Positions 9,977 to 17,710 of a DNA stretch of 39,304 bases are shown here, one piece after another. Numbering within the stretch: the first letter of the stretch is position 1; each line of letters opens with the position of its first letter. Source of the DNA: Tissierellia bacterium (lineage in GTDB: Bacteria > Bacillota > Clostridia > Tissierellales > Peptoniphilaceae); NCBI GenBank assembly GCA_030527425.1, contig JAUNAV010000012.1, positions 1 through 39,304 on the forward strand, in the 5' to 3' direction. The translations under genes were made by a program, and so were the position numbers. The notes below the pieces were generated by a model, which did not search any database, had not been told where the DNA came from, and saw only the letters and a list, made by a program, of their open reading frames with translations.

Positions 9977-10711
9977 ATGACAGAGACTAGACAAGAACAA
10001 AAATTGTTGCCTATTATATTATTTAATGTAATTTTAGCAATTATATTATTTGTAGTAACGAGCTTATTGGACGAGCATGGATTCATATCATCTATTTTAA
10101 ATATTGTTATAACGACATTATTTAATTTTTCTCTATGTTATGGATTGATAAATAATAAGTCAAATTCACTAGGAGAATTGTTCTCGAATTTTAAATTTAT
10201 AGGAACTAGGATAATAATTATAAATTTAATACTTATAATTATAAAAGTACTTATTGAAACTATTTTTGGAGGAATAAGTATTTTAAACCTTGCTGGTTCT
10301 TTGACACATGGAACTGGAGGAATGCATACATTGAGTACTATAGGTGGAATGGTTATTTTATCGTTGATAATTAGTTTTATATTCTATCTTTTTACAATAT
10401 ATGCTAATTTCTACCTTGCAGAAACAAATGAGAAAGAACTAAATCTTGCCTATGATATAAAAAATATATTTGCAATTGGTAAAAACAAACTATCACTTAC
10501 TATTAATTCAATTTTAAAATATGTAGTATTGCCAGCTATAATTTGTATAGTAGCAATAAGCTTAGTATTTTATCTTACCTCCAATATATTATCTAATTCA
10601 TTTGGTGCAATTATGGGATTATTGATATTATCGGTATTACTAGTTGCTGTAGTATCAGCAGTATTTAAAGCAAAATTAATTATTTCATATTTAAACAATT
10701 ATATTAAATAA
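9977..10711 (+). CDS. Multi-pass membrane protein of unknown function
   Basis: I do not recognise this 244-residue protein. It has a short charged N-terminus and about six hydrophobic segments, with loops rich in Gly near the middle (SLTHGTGGMHTLSTIGG). This pattern resembles Yip1/DUF-type Firmicute membrane proteins, but no motif fixes it. The start at 9977 is chosen because AAAGGAG (9964-9970) lies six bases upstream; an ATG at 9929 is in frame but overlaps the upstream terminator region and lacks a site. It is a single gene between two UUCG-loop terminators. Confidence 0.75.
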   Translation: MTETRQEQKLLPIILFNVILAIILFVVTSLLDEHGFISSILNIVITTLFNFSLCYGLINNKSNSLGELFSNFKFIGTRIIIINLILIIIKVLIETIFGGISILNLAGSLTHGTGGMHTLSTIGGMVILSLIISFIFYLFTIYANFYLAETNEKELNLAYDIKNIFAIGKNKLSLTINSILKYVVLPAIICIVAISLVFYLTSNILSNSFGAIMGLLILSVLLVAVVSAVFKAKLIISYLNNYIK

Positions 10712-10714
10712 ACT

Positions 10715-10736
10715 TAGCCCTTCGGGGCTAGTTTTA
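10715..10736 (+). terminator. Terminator of the membrane protein gene
   Basis: TAGCCC (10715-10720), UUCG loop, GGGCTA (10725-10730), then GTTTTATTT. Same tetraloop design as the terminator after feo. Confidence 0.88.
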
Positions 10737-10875
10737 TTTATGATAAATTATTGAACAAATTAAAAGCATTAATTGGTATATTTTAATAAATAGTCTGTTA
10801 TAAATAAAATACCAAATTTTAAAAAATAGATTTTTAATTAACACTGATTATTCTAAATATAGAAAGGAATGAGAA

Positions 10876-11832
10876 ATGAGATTAGGAATAATAGGAACTG
10901 GAAAAATTGCACAAGAAGTTTTAGAAGTTATTAAAGATTTTCAAATAAGTAAAGTAATACTTTCCACTCATAGATCCAGGCAAAAAAGTGAAAAATTAAG
11001 TCAAATATATAATATTGAAAAAATTTACTATGAATATGACGAATTATTAAAAGATAAATTAGATACTGTTTATGTCGCTTTACCAAACAATCTACATTAT
11101 GAATTTTGTAAAAAAGCTATAGAGTCTAATAAAAATGTAATAGTAGAAAAGCCTATTTGTACTAATTTAAATCAATTAGAACATCTAAAATCTTTAGCAA
11201 ATAAAAATGGAGTTTTTTTAATTGAAGCAATGAATATCCATCATTTAAAAGCTTTAAAGAGTATAAAAAAAGATTTAAATAAAATAGGAAATATAAAAAC
11301 CGTACAATTGAATTATACTCAATATTCATCAAGATTTGACGATTTTAAAAAAGGTATTATTAAACCGGTTTTTGATCCCAAATATAATGGAGGAGCATTA
11401 AATGATTTAGGTATTTATAATATTCATGCTCTAATATATCTTTTTGGAATGCCTAAGGAATATAAGTATTATCCAAATATCAATAAAAACATCGATACAA
11501 GCGGGATATTAATATGTGACTATGGTGAATTTAAGGCAACTCTCATTGCAGCAAAGGATTCAATAGGAGAATCTGGAATTTTAATATCAGGAGAAGATGG
11601 ATACATTGTTTCTAATAAAGCAATAAATGAGATAGATAACTATGATTTGATATATAGAAAAAGACAGAAAGAAAATTTTAAGTTTCAATTTAGTCATAGA
11701 CTTAAAGATGAATTTATAGATATTTTTAAAATCATAAAAGATAAAGACAAAGCTAAAGAAGAAGATTTATTTGATATAAGCAAAAAAGCAGTTGAAATGC
11801 TGGAAAATTTACAAATATATAATTTAAAATAA
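10876..11832 (+). CDS. Gfo/Idh/MocA-family NAD(P)-dependent oxidoreductase
   Basis: Cytoplasmic dehydrogenase of the glucose-fructose oxidoreductase/inositol dehydrogenase type. The N-terminal Rossmann motif is LGIIGTGKIAQEV; VYVALPNNLHYEF and the conserved EKPICTN (the EKP motif) follow at about residues 76-95. The central part with GGALNDLGIYNIHAL carries the family's catalytic region (Asp and His). Length 318 is typical of the shorter members. AAAGGAATGAG precedes the ATG. It stands alone, so its sugar or other substrate cannot be deduced. Confidence 0.88.
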   Translation: MRLGIIGTGKIAQEVLEVIKDFQISKVILSTHRSRQKSEKLSQIYNIEKIYYEYDELLKDKLDTVYVALPNNLHYEFCKKAIESNKNVIVEKPICTNLNQLEHLKSLANKNGVFLIEAMNIHHLKALKSIKKDLNKIGNIKTVQLNYTQYSSRFDDFKKGIIKPVFDPKYNGGALNDLGIYNIHALIYLFGMPKEYKYYPNINKNIDTSGILICDYGEFKATLIAAKDSIGESGILISGEDGYIVSNKAINEIDNYDLIYRKRQKENFKFQFSHRLKDEFIDIFKIIKDKDKAKEEDLFDISKKAVEMLENLQIYNLK

Positions 11833-11916
11833 TATATATATAATATAAAAAAATAAATTAAACATTAATAAGAAAAAAATATACGATTATAAACTAAAAA
11901 TTATTAAACAAAAAAC

Positions 11917-11987
11917 ACCCAAGTGCATATTAATGCGATTTTAAAAGAATATAATATTATAAAATTAGCATTTATATAATCTTGGGT
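11917..11987 (+). repeat. Long imperfect inverted repeat in the gap 11833-12131
   Basis: ACCCAAG (11917-11923) pairs with CTTGGGT (11981-11987); inside it AATGC (11932-11936) can pair with GCATT (11968-11972) and further AT pairs follow. It may fold the 3' end of the upstream transcript, but the T run after it is poor, so a terminator role is uncertain. The rest of this 300-base gap is AT-rich with no open frame. Confidence 0.5.
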
Positions 11988-12043
11988 TAAATTATTATTT
12001 ATAAAAAATCGATTTCGTTAATAATTAATCAAATAAAAGAACT

Positions 12044-12072
12044 TTGATAAGTTTTTGACACTTTGCTATAAT
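12044..12072 (+). promoter_or_regulatory. Promoter of the alanine symporter gene
   Basis: TTGATA (12044-12049), 17 bases, TATAAT (12067-12072). A leader of about 50 bases follows, ending in GGAGG before the ATG. No glycine riboswitch or T-box features were seen in it. Confidence 0.75.
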
Positions 12073-12131
12073 TAAATCATAACATAAATATATTTATGAA
12101 TTGGTCTTAGGACTTAAAATTTGGAGGATAT

Positions 12132-13478
12132 ATGTTATCTCAATGGGTTGAATTTTTAAATGGAATAATTAGAAATTGGTTTTTAATTTTCGGATTATTA
12201 GGAGTCGGAATATTTTATACCATTTATACAGGCGCAATTCAATTTAGAAAATTACCAAAGGCTTTTAAAATAGTTTTTGGCGATATGTTTAAGAAAAATA
12301 ATGATGGAATTTCATCATTCCAAGCATTGGCAGTGGCAATTGCAGCACAAGTAGGAACAGGAAATATTGCAGGAACTGCAACAGCAATCGTTGTAGGAGG
12401 TCCAGGAGCTATTTTTTGGATGTGGATTTCTGCAATACTTGGAATGGCAACAATATTTGCTGAAAGTTGTTTGGCACAAAAATTTAGAGAAAAAACAAAA
12501 GACAATACATATGTTGGTGGACCAGCATATTATATGAAAAATGGTTTTAAAAATAAAACAGTTGGCAAGAGCATGGCAAGTATTTTTGCTATTTTAATCG
12601 TATTTGCATTGGGATTTTTTGGAAATATGACTCAATCAAATTCAATTGCAACCAGTGTCAATGCAGCCTTTAATTTTATACCATTGATTGTAGTAGGAAT
12701 AATCGTAGCTATAATTGCAGCATTGGTTTTTATTGGTGGAATCAATAGAATTGCACACTTCGCTCAATTGGTAGTACCTATAATGGCATTATTCTACATT
12801 GTATTTTCAATAATTATTTTGATTAAATTTAGAGCGCATTTAGGTGAATCAATAGTTAGAATCTTTAAAGCAGCATTTACTCCACAAGCAGCAGCAGGAG
12901 GAGCTTTAGGATTTGGAATTAAACAAGCTATTGTATTTGGTGTGGCAAGAGGATTGTTCTCAAATGAAGCAGGTATGGGTTCAACACCACATGCACATGC
13001 TACAGCAGTAGTAAAACATCCACTAGATCAAGGCTTTACTGCAATAGTAGGTGTATTTATAGATACATTAGTTATTTGTACAGCAACATCGCTTATAATC
13101 CTAGCAACAGGGGCAGACCAAATGAATCTTGATGGAGCTTTGGTTACACAAAAAGCATTTGAATTAGGTTTTGGATCATTTGGAAAAGTATTACTTGCAA
13201 TAGCCTTAGCATTCTTTGCCTTTACTACCATCATAGGCTGGTATTATTTTGGAGAAACAAATATTAAATATTTATTTGGTGATAAAGGATTACTTCCATA
13301 TAGAATTATAGTTTTATTCTTCATAGTATGGGGATCAACTAGAGAAATTGCATTAGTATGGAGTCTTTCAGATCTATTTAATTCACTAATGGTAATACCT
13401 AACGTCATAGCGCTAGTAGTGCTTAGAAAACATGTTAAAGATATGATGAAAGACTATTCAAACCGTTCATTGAAATAA
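12132..13478 (+). CDS. Sodium:alanine/glycine symporter (AgcS/AlsT family)
   Basis: Inner-membrane amino acid carrier of the APC superfamily that takes up alanine or glycine with sodium. 448 residues and about ten to eleven membrane segments. Family marks include SSFQALAVAIAAQVGTGNIAG near residue 60 (substrate and sodium site), VGGPAYYMKNG, and FGVARGLFSNEAGMGSTPHAHA near residue 270. It is monocistronic with a clear promoter upstream and a hairpin downstream. The exact amino acid cannot be told from the sequence. Confidence 0.93.
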   Translation: MLSQWVEFLNGIIRNWFLIFGLLGVGIFYTIYTGAIQFRKLPKAFKIVFGDMFKKNNDGISSFQALAVAIAAQVGTGNIAGTATAIVVGGPGAIFWMWISAILGMATIFAESCLAQKFREKTKDNTYVGGPAYYMKNGFKNKTVGKSMASIFAILIVFALGFFGNMTQSNSIATSVNAAFNFIPLIVVGIIVAIIAALVFIGGINRIAHFAQLVVPIMALFYIVFSIIILIKFRAHLGESIVRIFKAAFTPQAAAGGALGFGIKQAIVFGVARGLFSNEAGMGSTPHAHATAVVKHPLDQGFTAIVGVFIDTLVICTATSLIILATGADQMNLDGALVTQKAFELGFGSFGKVLLAIALAFFAFTTIIGWYYFGETNIKYLFGDKGLLPYRIIVLFFIVWGSTREIALVWSLSDLFNSLMVIPNVIALVVLRKHVKDMMKDYSNRSLK

Positions 13479-13491
13479 TTGATTAAAAAAT

Positions 13492-13520
13492 GCAGGAGCG
13501 CAAATAGCGCTCTTGCTTAT
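13492..13520 (+). terminator. Hairpin after the alanine symporter gene
   Basis: GCAGGAGCGC (13492-13501), loop AAATA, GCGCTCTTGC (13507-13516), with a weak T tail. Strong stem; one mismatch-type G.U pair. Its right arm overlaps the -35 box of the tRNA promoter. Confidence 0.75.
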
Positions 13521-13541
13521 TAAAAATAAATATGGTATCAT
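13513..13541 (+). promoter_or_regulatory. Promoter of tRNA-Sec
   Basis: TTGCTT (13513-13518), 17 bases, TATCAT (13536-13541); the start point would fall about five bases before the tRNA. Confidence 0.65.
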
Positions 13542-13552
13542 ATAAAAGTCCT

Positions 13553-13647
13553 GGGGGTGGATGAGTTTCTGGTGTGCTCTGCGGTCTTCAAAACCGTTAT
13601 GAGAAGTGTACTTCTTGGGTGGGTTCGATTCCCACACACTCCCGCCA
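13553..13647 (+). tRNA. selC: tRNA-Sec (anticodon UCA)
   Basis: A 95-nt tRNA for selenocysteine. The anticodon TCA is at 13588-13590 inside a seven-base loop CTTCAAA closed by GCGGT/ACCGT. The acceptor starts with GGGGGTG and pairs with CACTCCC, then discriminator G and an encoded CCA (13645-13647). The T arm is GTGGG-TTCGATT-CCCAC, and a long variable arm (GAGAAGTG..ACTTCTT) lies before it. Length, long extra arm and UCA anticodon together define tRNA-Sec. The host must therefore carry selA, selB and selD elsewhere and read some UGA codons as selenocysteine. Confidence 0.95.
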
Positions 13648-13652
13648 GTTTT

Positions 13653-13678
13653 AGATCAACTAAAGTTGGTCTTTTTTT
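13653..13678 (+). terminator. Terminator of tRNA-Sec
   Basis: AGATCAAC (13653-13660), loop TAAA, GTTGGTCT (13665-13672), then T6. It starts six bases after the tRNA. Confidence 0.92.
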
Positions 13679-13880
13679 ATTGCAGATTAAAAAATAATTC
13701 AAAACTTTAATTACATATTATTGATTTTAATGTGAAATCTAGAAGCTAGAAGTATCGATTATTTATCAGAAAAATTCTTTTCTAAAAGCCTTATGATAAG
13801 AAAAAAATGATAATATGAAAAACCAACCTTATTTATTTAACTTTACATATATGAGAAAAAATTAAATATTATTTTTTACA

Positions 13881-13912
13881 TAAAAAAAGAGGTTTTCACC
13901 TCTACTTTTTAT
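13881..13912. terminator. Bidirectional terminator
   Basis: AGAGGT (13888-13893), loop TTTC, ACCTCT (13898-13903), with a run of A before and a run of T after, so it can stop transcription on both strands. Confidence 0.75.
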
Positions 13913-13979
13913 TTTAAGCATTAAAATTTATTTTTAAAAATATACAGCAAATTCTTTTATTTCTTAATTGTTTTATAGT

Positions 13980-14037
13980 GTCGAACAAAAGTATCTGAAA
14001 TACATTTATAGTTTACTATAATACTTTTTTATTCGAC
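13980..14037. repeat. 58-bp imperfect inverted repeat
   Basis: GTCGAACAAAAGTAT (13980-13994) matches the reverse complement of 14021-14037 apart from small length differences in the A/T run. A second hairpin, TATAGT/ACTATA (14007-14020), is nested inside. It could be a transcript end, a small mobile-element relic or a recombinase site. Confidence 0.55.
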
Positions 14038-14181
14038 TCTATTAGAGATTTTTTAGCCTATATTTTTTATTTTTTGATTTAAGCACATAATTTTAAAATA
14101 AAATAAATCAATATTAAAATAAATGCAATAATCCAAAATAGATTCGATATTAACTTTAATATGCTTTTTATTAATTCTTTA

Positions 14182-14336
14182 TTATCTTTTTTCATATTTT
14201 ATATGAAGAAGCGACATAATTGCTATTAATTGAGAAAATAAAATGGCAATAAATTGCTCGAAATACCCTGCTATAGTAGTAGAGCATAGATTTGAATTTT
14301 TTATCTTGTCAATTCTTTAAATATAAGCTTCTTCAT
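14182..14336 (-). pseudogene. Frameshifted small membrane peptide
   Basis: From the ATG at 14336-14334, with GAGG upstream, the frame begins MKKLIFK but reaches a stop after eleven codons. One extra A in the short A run at the sixth to seventh codon would join it to a second frame that reads IDKIKNSNLCSTTIAGYF and then EQFIAILFSQLIAIMSLLHI, ending KYEKR. The repaired ~51-residue product would be one hydrophobic helix with a charged tail, the layout of small type I toxins or holin-like peptides. I could not assign a family, and the repair is inference; it may simply be decayed sequence. Confidence 0.35.
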
Positions 14337-14421
14337 TTTTACCTCTTTTCTAATACATATTTAAAATCAATTTTAAAGGGCTTTGACCCCCTTGCAATTT
14401 AATCTTTCCTTAGTAAAGTTT

Positions 14422-14537
14422 ATTTCAATCCACTCATCCACCCATCCACGAGGGATGCTCCCCCATGAGGGAGCACTTAAACCAAACTAAGGAGCAATTT
14501 CAATCCACGCACCCGCGAGGGGTGCGTGGATTGAAAT
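14422..14537 (-). CRISPR. Two type I-C CRISPR-repeat-like units without cas genes
   Basis: On the minus strand unit A (14537-14497) contains GCACCCCTCGCGGGTGCGTG followed by GATTGAAAT, almost the type I-C repeat that ends in GTGCGTGGATTGAAAC. It lies in a palindrome with perfect 18-bp arms (14497-14514 and 14520-14537). After 38 bases comes unit B (14458-14422), which has GCATCCCTCGTGGATGG and the same GTGGATTGAAAT end but with extra bases inside. The GC content stands out from the surroundings. Between them lies a hairpin TGCTCCC (14456-14462)/GGGAGCA (14469-14475), and TCCTTAGT (14407) / ACTAAGGA (14486) enclose unit B. It may be a decayed mini-array or repeat mimics carried by the element. 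Confidence 0.6.
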
Positions 14538-14648
14538 ATTTATCCCTAATCATCTATTAATATATAATTACTAAAAGCTTTTGATTTCAATACTTATCTA
14601 TAGGATTTTAAATTTTGTAACGGTATAACGAAAGCTAAAAAATAGCTT

Positions 14649-14667
14649 CCGTCACACAGCCGTCACA
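14649..14667. repeat. Direct repeat next to int
   Basis: CCGTCACA occurs at 14649-14656 and again at 14660-14667, one helical turn apart, just outside the 3' end of the integrase gene. It fits an arm-type or core integrase site, but this is not proven. Confidence 0.4.
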
Positions 14668-14677
14668 TGGTATTATC

Positions 14678-15724
14678 CTAAGAATTTTTTGACAAATAAT
14701 TTTTAGCTTTTTGAAAATTGAGGCTAGATTTATGTGTATAAACTCTCAAAACTGTCTCAATTGTATCACCAATAATATATGAAACAGTTAAAGGATCTAG
14801 TCCTTCACTAATTAACCTACTAGCAAAAGAATGTCGAAAACTATGAGGTGTAAATCCTTCATATTTTGTATTTTTTAATTTGCATCGCAAATGAGATCTA
14901 AATTTATTTGGTAGATATTCAAAAGCAAATAATCTACCATCAAAGCTTTGGATTTTAATTCTAGATTTGTAGAATTTGATGCTTTCTGCCAAAGCAGGTT
15001 GCATTGGTATTTTTCTAGGGGTATTGTTTTTTATAGGAGAAAAACTTTTTTGATAAGAATCATATTGCTTGTTTATCATAATATGATCTGATTTTATGCA
15101 ATCAAAAGTTATACCTGCAATTTCTGAAATTCTTGCTCCTGTATAGAAGCAACAATCAGAAATAACATTAAAAGGAAACTCTAATAAGGGTCTAAATTCT
15201 TTTATATATTCACATTCTGTCAATATATAAGGAGCCCTTGAGTTTTCTTTTTTGTTGTTCTTATAGTTCTTTAAAGGATTTACTATATCCATGTTTAAGT
15301 ATTGTATCGCAAAATTAAACATAGCTTTATATAACTTTATCTTATTATAATTATCATCCAGATCTTCAACTAAGCTTGTTCTATCAAACATATCAACATC
15401 TATAAGTTTTTTTGTATCGATACTAGTCTTTATTCCCATATACAATTTAGTATTTTTAACAGTTCCAGGTCTAAAATTTTTCTTTTTATAATCTATATAT
15501 ATTTTTTTTAGATCTGAGACCTTTAAATTAATATATTCAAATGAATCTATCTTTTTATACTTATCTATATTAGCATTAGCCCAAACTTTAGCATCAATTT
15601 TTCTCTTGAAACCTCCTTTAGATCCTAAAAAAATCCAGTTCGAATTTACCTTCTGCCTAAAAATAACCTGCCAATTATTTGTGTCTTTTCTTTTACGGAT
15701 AACAGTATTAACGTAATTACTCAT
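14678..15724 (-). CDS. int: Tyrosine recombinase / phage integrase
   Basis: Site-specific recombinase that inserts and excises the element. 348 residues. A short N-terminal arm-binding domain (to ~60), a SAM-like core-binding domain (~65-150) and the catalytic domain are visible. Catalytic residues: Arg198 in TGARISEIAGIT, His294 and Arg297 in PHSFRHSFASRL, and nucleophile Tyr329 in VLRVYTH; the usual second His is Asp320. The start at 15724 has AAAAAGGAG eight bases upstream; longer frames upstream lack a site. The gene points to the left border of the element, the usual place for attP-linked int, next to the repressor cluster. Confidence 0.93.
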   Translation of the reverse strand: MSNYVNTVIRKRKDTNNWQVIFRQKVNSNWIFLGSKGGFKRKIDAKVWANANIDKYKKIDSFEYINLKVSDLKKIYIDYKKKNFRPGTVKNTKLYMGIKTSIDTKKLIDVDMFDRTSLVEDLDDNYNKIKLYKAMFNFAIQYLNMDIVNPLKNYKNNKKENSRAPYILTECEYIKEFRPLLEFPFNVISDCCFYTGARISEIAGITFDCIKSDHIMINKQYDSYQKSFSPIKNNTPRKIPMQPALAESIKFYKSRIKIQSFDGRLFAFEYLPNKFRSHLRCKLKNTKYEGFTPHSFRHSFASRLISEGLDPLTVSYIIGDTIETVLRVYTHKSSLNFQKAKNYLSKNS

Positions 15725-15757
15725 ATCAAACTCCTTTTTATTGAAAAACTTGACATA

Positions 15758-15776
15758 AGTAATTGCAACGAATATA
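15758..15776. repeat. 19-bp direct repeat, copy 1 (int promoter)
   Basis: AGTAATTGCAACGAATATA, identical to 18483-18501. This copy covers the start point and -10 edge of the int promoter. Confidence 0.85.
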
Positions 15777-15802
15777 ATATACATATAAGATATAGATGGC
15801 AA
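15774..15802 (-). promoter_or_regulatory. Promoter of int
   Basis: On the minus strand TTGCCA (15802-15797), 17 bases, TATTAT (15779-15774). The expected start falls inside the 19-bp repeat at 15758-15776. Confidence 0.55.
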
Positions 15803-16063
15803 ATGTAATAATCTTGATAATCCATAATAAATGTTTTATTATCAGGATTGAAAATAGAATTGGATTTATGTTCGCTATAGTAATATTCTAATCTTGATTT
15901 TATTTCCGATAAATCAAGCTCAGTAGTTACATATAGCGATTTTTTTTTGCTTATATTGATCTATTACAAAAATTTCTATTAGTTTACATACATAAGAATT
16001 ATGAATACAATTAAAATATAAATTAAGTTAAATCAGACTTAAATTGAAAGACTTTGACTTTTT

Positions 16064-16861
16064 TTAAATATATTCAAATTCTATTATTTCTTTATTGTCA
16101 GTACCAAAATCTACTAAGTAGTTTCCTGGATAGTAAGAAGCAAATAAAATTTCTTCTTCATTTTTACTATAATAAAAACTAATGTATTTATTAGATCTAT
16201 TTAAATAGCATCTTTTTACAAAAAAACCCTCTCTACTTAGATTGAATCGATAACAAGTATTACTGTTATCCCATATTTTAAGTAAATAATACCTGTTAGG
16301 TTGTTTTGCTAAAATTTCTTTTTCTGAAGGAGAAAGTAACTTATATTCTTGTTGTAGAAGATCCGAAATTAAATCTTTATTCATCACTAATTTATCAGAA
16401 CTAGGGTATTTTTCTTTATTATTATATTTCATGGAATAAAATAAAGTATTAGTGGTTGACTTGACTTCAATAAATTGTTTACTTGAATTTTCGACGACGT
16501 CTTCATCAGAAGATTTAATTTTTTTAAATTCTATACTTATATCATAGCCTTCAAAACTTTCTTTACCCTTATTATTATGATTAAGCACATAATTAAAATT
16601 ACTATCAATAGTTAAGGGTAAAAAATTAACTGCAAAAGACTCTGCAATTCTTGCACGTTGAAAATTTAATGTACTTTTAAAATTTTGTTTTTCTTCTCTT
16701 AAATTCTTGTTTTCCTCTTTTAGCTCAATATTTTCTTTTATCAGAGAATTGACTTTATCAATAGAATCTAAATTCATTTTTAATTCATTAAGAGCATTAG
16801 ATATATCATCATGATGCTTATCTAAAGTTATTACCTTTTTACTTTTAAAAAAATTAAACAT
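16064..16861 (-). CDS. Coiled-coil protein with a PD-(D/E)XK-like nuclease domain
   Basis: 265-residue protein in the lysogeny module between int and the repressor. Residues ~15-70 form a charged coiled coil (LIKENIELKEENKNLREEK). A nuclease-like core follows: Glu73 in RIAESFAVNFL, Asp107 in EGYDISIEF, and Glu132/Lys134 in FIEVKSTTN. The order E...GxD...ExK and the C-terminal YYLLKIWD strand resemble the DUF3883/NO-VEIN-type restriction folds. AGAGGAG precedes the ATG. It lies 50 bases after the repressor on the same strand, a position where prophages keep genes expressed in the lysogen, often immunity against other phages. Function is inferred only; it could also be a host-directed effector. 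Confidence 0.55.
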   Translation of the reverse strand: MFNFFKSKKVITLDKHHDDISNALNELKMNLDSIDKVNSLIKENIELKEENKNLREEKQNFKSTLNFQRARIAESFAVNFLPLTIDSNFNYVLNHNNKGKESFEGYDISIEFKKIKSSDEDVVENSSKQFIEVKSTTNTLFYSMKYNNKEKYPSSDKLVMNKDLISDLLQQEYKLLSPSEKEILAKQPNRYYLLKIWDNSNTCYRFNLSREGFFVKRCYLNRSNKYISFYYSKNEEEILFASYYPGNYLVDFGTDNKEIIEFEYI

Positions 16862-16911
16862 TTTATCTCCTCTTTTTAATCTGCTTTACTATAAGTAATT
16901 CTATTAAATTT

Positions 16912-17565
16912 TTAGTCTATTAGTTGACTTATCATTACTACTTTTCCTATCATATTAATGTTTTCGTCTTTATTTATTATAATATCAGTAAATCTTGGAT
17001 CAGTAGAGTTTGGTCTGAAAACTATACGGTTTCCAACATCATAAAAGTTTTTGACGCTGTATTCATGTGAATAGCTAAATACAACAATATCTCCATTTTT
17101 TAAATTTTCTATATCATAATCAAATAATACTGCAATATAAGCTCCATCTGGAATTACTTTGTTCATGCTTTCTCCGCTTGCTTTCATTATTACAATATTT
17201 TTATTGCCAGCATATTTACCTAATAAATAATCAGGGACTTCGATTTTGGGGAGTTGAGTTACTCCTTCTATGGTTTGAGGTAATCCTGCTGCCACTGGCT
17301 CTTCTATATAAGGATACGTATATTTTACACCTACAGCACTAACAAATTCTAATTCCTCCCCAAAACCTACTAAATATCCTGGAGAAACTCCTAAGGCTTC
17401 TGATAATAATAAGATCTTATCTTGTTTAGGGGCATACCTTCCATTTAACCAATCCGAAATTGAAGACTGTCTAATCCCCGTTCTATTTGATAAATCTGTT
17501 TGGCTCATATTCTTCTCTTCCATTAGCATTTTTAGTTTATTTATAAAAGTTTTACTAGCTTTCAT
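16912..17565 (-). CDS. LexA/CI-type phage repressor (XRE HTH + S24 peptidase)
   Basis: Maintains lysogeny by binding operators and is expected to cleave itself after DNA damage. 217 residues: an XRE helix-turn-helix at ~10-65 (MSQTDLSNRTGIRQSSISDW) and an S24 peptidase fold at ~85-215. The self-cleavage bond fits Ala93-Gly94 in VAAGLPQ; the nucleophile is Ser133 in ASGESMNKVIPDG and the base Lys172 in EYSVKNFY. AGGAGG lies before the ATG. It is divergent from the Cro-like gene, with the operators at 17630-17697 between them. All catalytic residues are present, so the prophage should be SOS-inducible. Confidence 0.92.
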   Translation of the reverse strand: MKASKTFINKLKMLMEEKNMSQTDLSNRTGIRQSSISDWLNGRYAPKQDKILLLSEALGVSPGYLVGFGEELEFVSAVGVKYTYPYIEEPVAAGLPQTIEGVTQLPKIEVPDYLLGKYAGNKNIVIMKASGESMNKVIPDGAYIAVLFDYDIENLKNGDIVVFSYSHEYSVKNFYDVGNRIVFRPNSTDPRFTDIIINKDENINMIGKVVMISQLID

Positions 17566-17629
17566 TTTAACCTCCTAGGCTAATTATATCAGAATTCTGA
17601 AAGAAATAAAAGAAAAATAGAAAAAAATA

Positions 17630-17694
17630 AACGGATATATGTTGACAAGATAAAATTAAGATGGTATTATATAATCAAATAACGGAAATACGTT
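17630..17694. promoter_or_regulatory. Early promoter and repressor operators
   Basis: Rightward promoter TTGACA (17642-17647), 17 bases, TATTAT (17665-17670). Two sites of the form AACGGAWATAYGTT flank it: 17630-17643, overlapping the -35 box, and 17681-17694, just after the -10. A weaker third copy, AACGGAAATCCGAA, is at 17927-17940 in the end of the Cro-like gene. Placement is right for CI/Cro control. Confidence 0.7.
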
Positions 17695-17710
17695 AGAAAA
17701 GGAGAACGAT

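Larger units (their letters stand above)
13679..14677. other. Non-coding junction between chromosome and integrated element
   Basis: About 1 kb with no intact gene, between the tRNA-Sec terminator and the integrase. It contains the terminator at 13888, the inverted repeats at 13980, a broken small membrane peptide, the CRISPR-like units and a direct repeat next to int. The left attachment site must lie somewhere here, because the integrase faces it, but the matching right site is outside the window so the exact border cannot be placed. Confidence 0.7.
15721..15960 (-). pseudogene. Possible decayed small reading frame before int
   Basis: An open frame without a standard start codon reads SLYVTTELDLSEIKSRLEYY, SEHKSNSIFNPDNKTF and onward, and its stop TGA overlaps the int ATG in the arrangement ATGA. 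Upstream it runs into a nine-base A run (15948-15940); a slip there would extend it to IDQYKQKK and further. The protein-like composition and the start overlap suggest a small coupled gene damaged at the A run. It is equally possible that this is untranslated leader. The rest of the gap to 16063 holds hairpins CTTGATTT/AAATCAAG and AATCTTGATAAT/ATTATCAGGATT and no other gene. Confidence 0.25.

Noticed and set aside
12055-12072. TTGACA followed by TATAAT before the alanine symporter
   Set aside because: Only six bases lie between them; TTGATA at 12044 has the proper 17-base spacing.
12073-12131. Glycine riboswitch before the symporter
   Set aside because: The leader is too short and lacks the aptamer's conserved paired regions.
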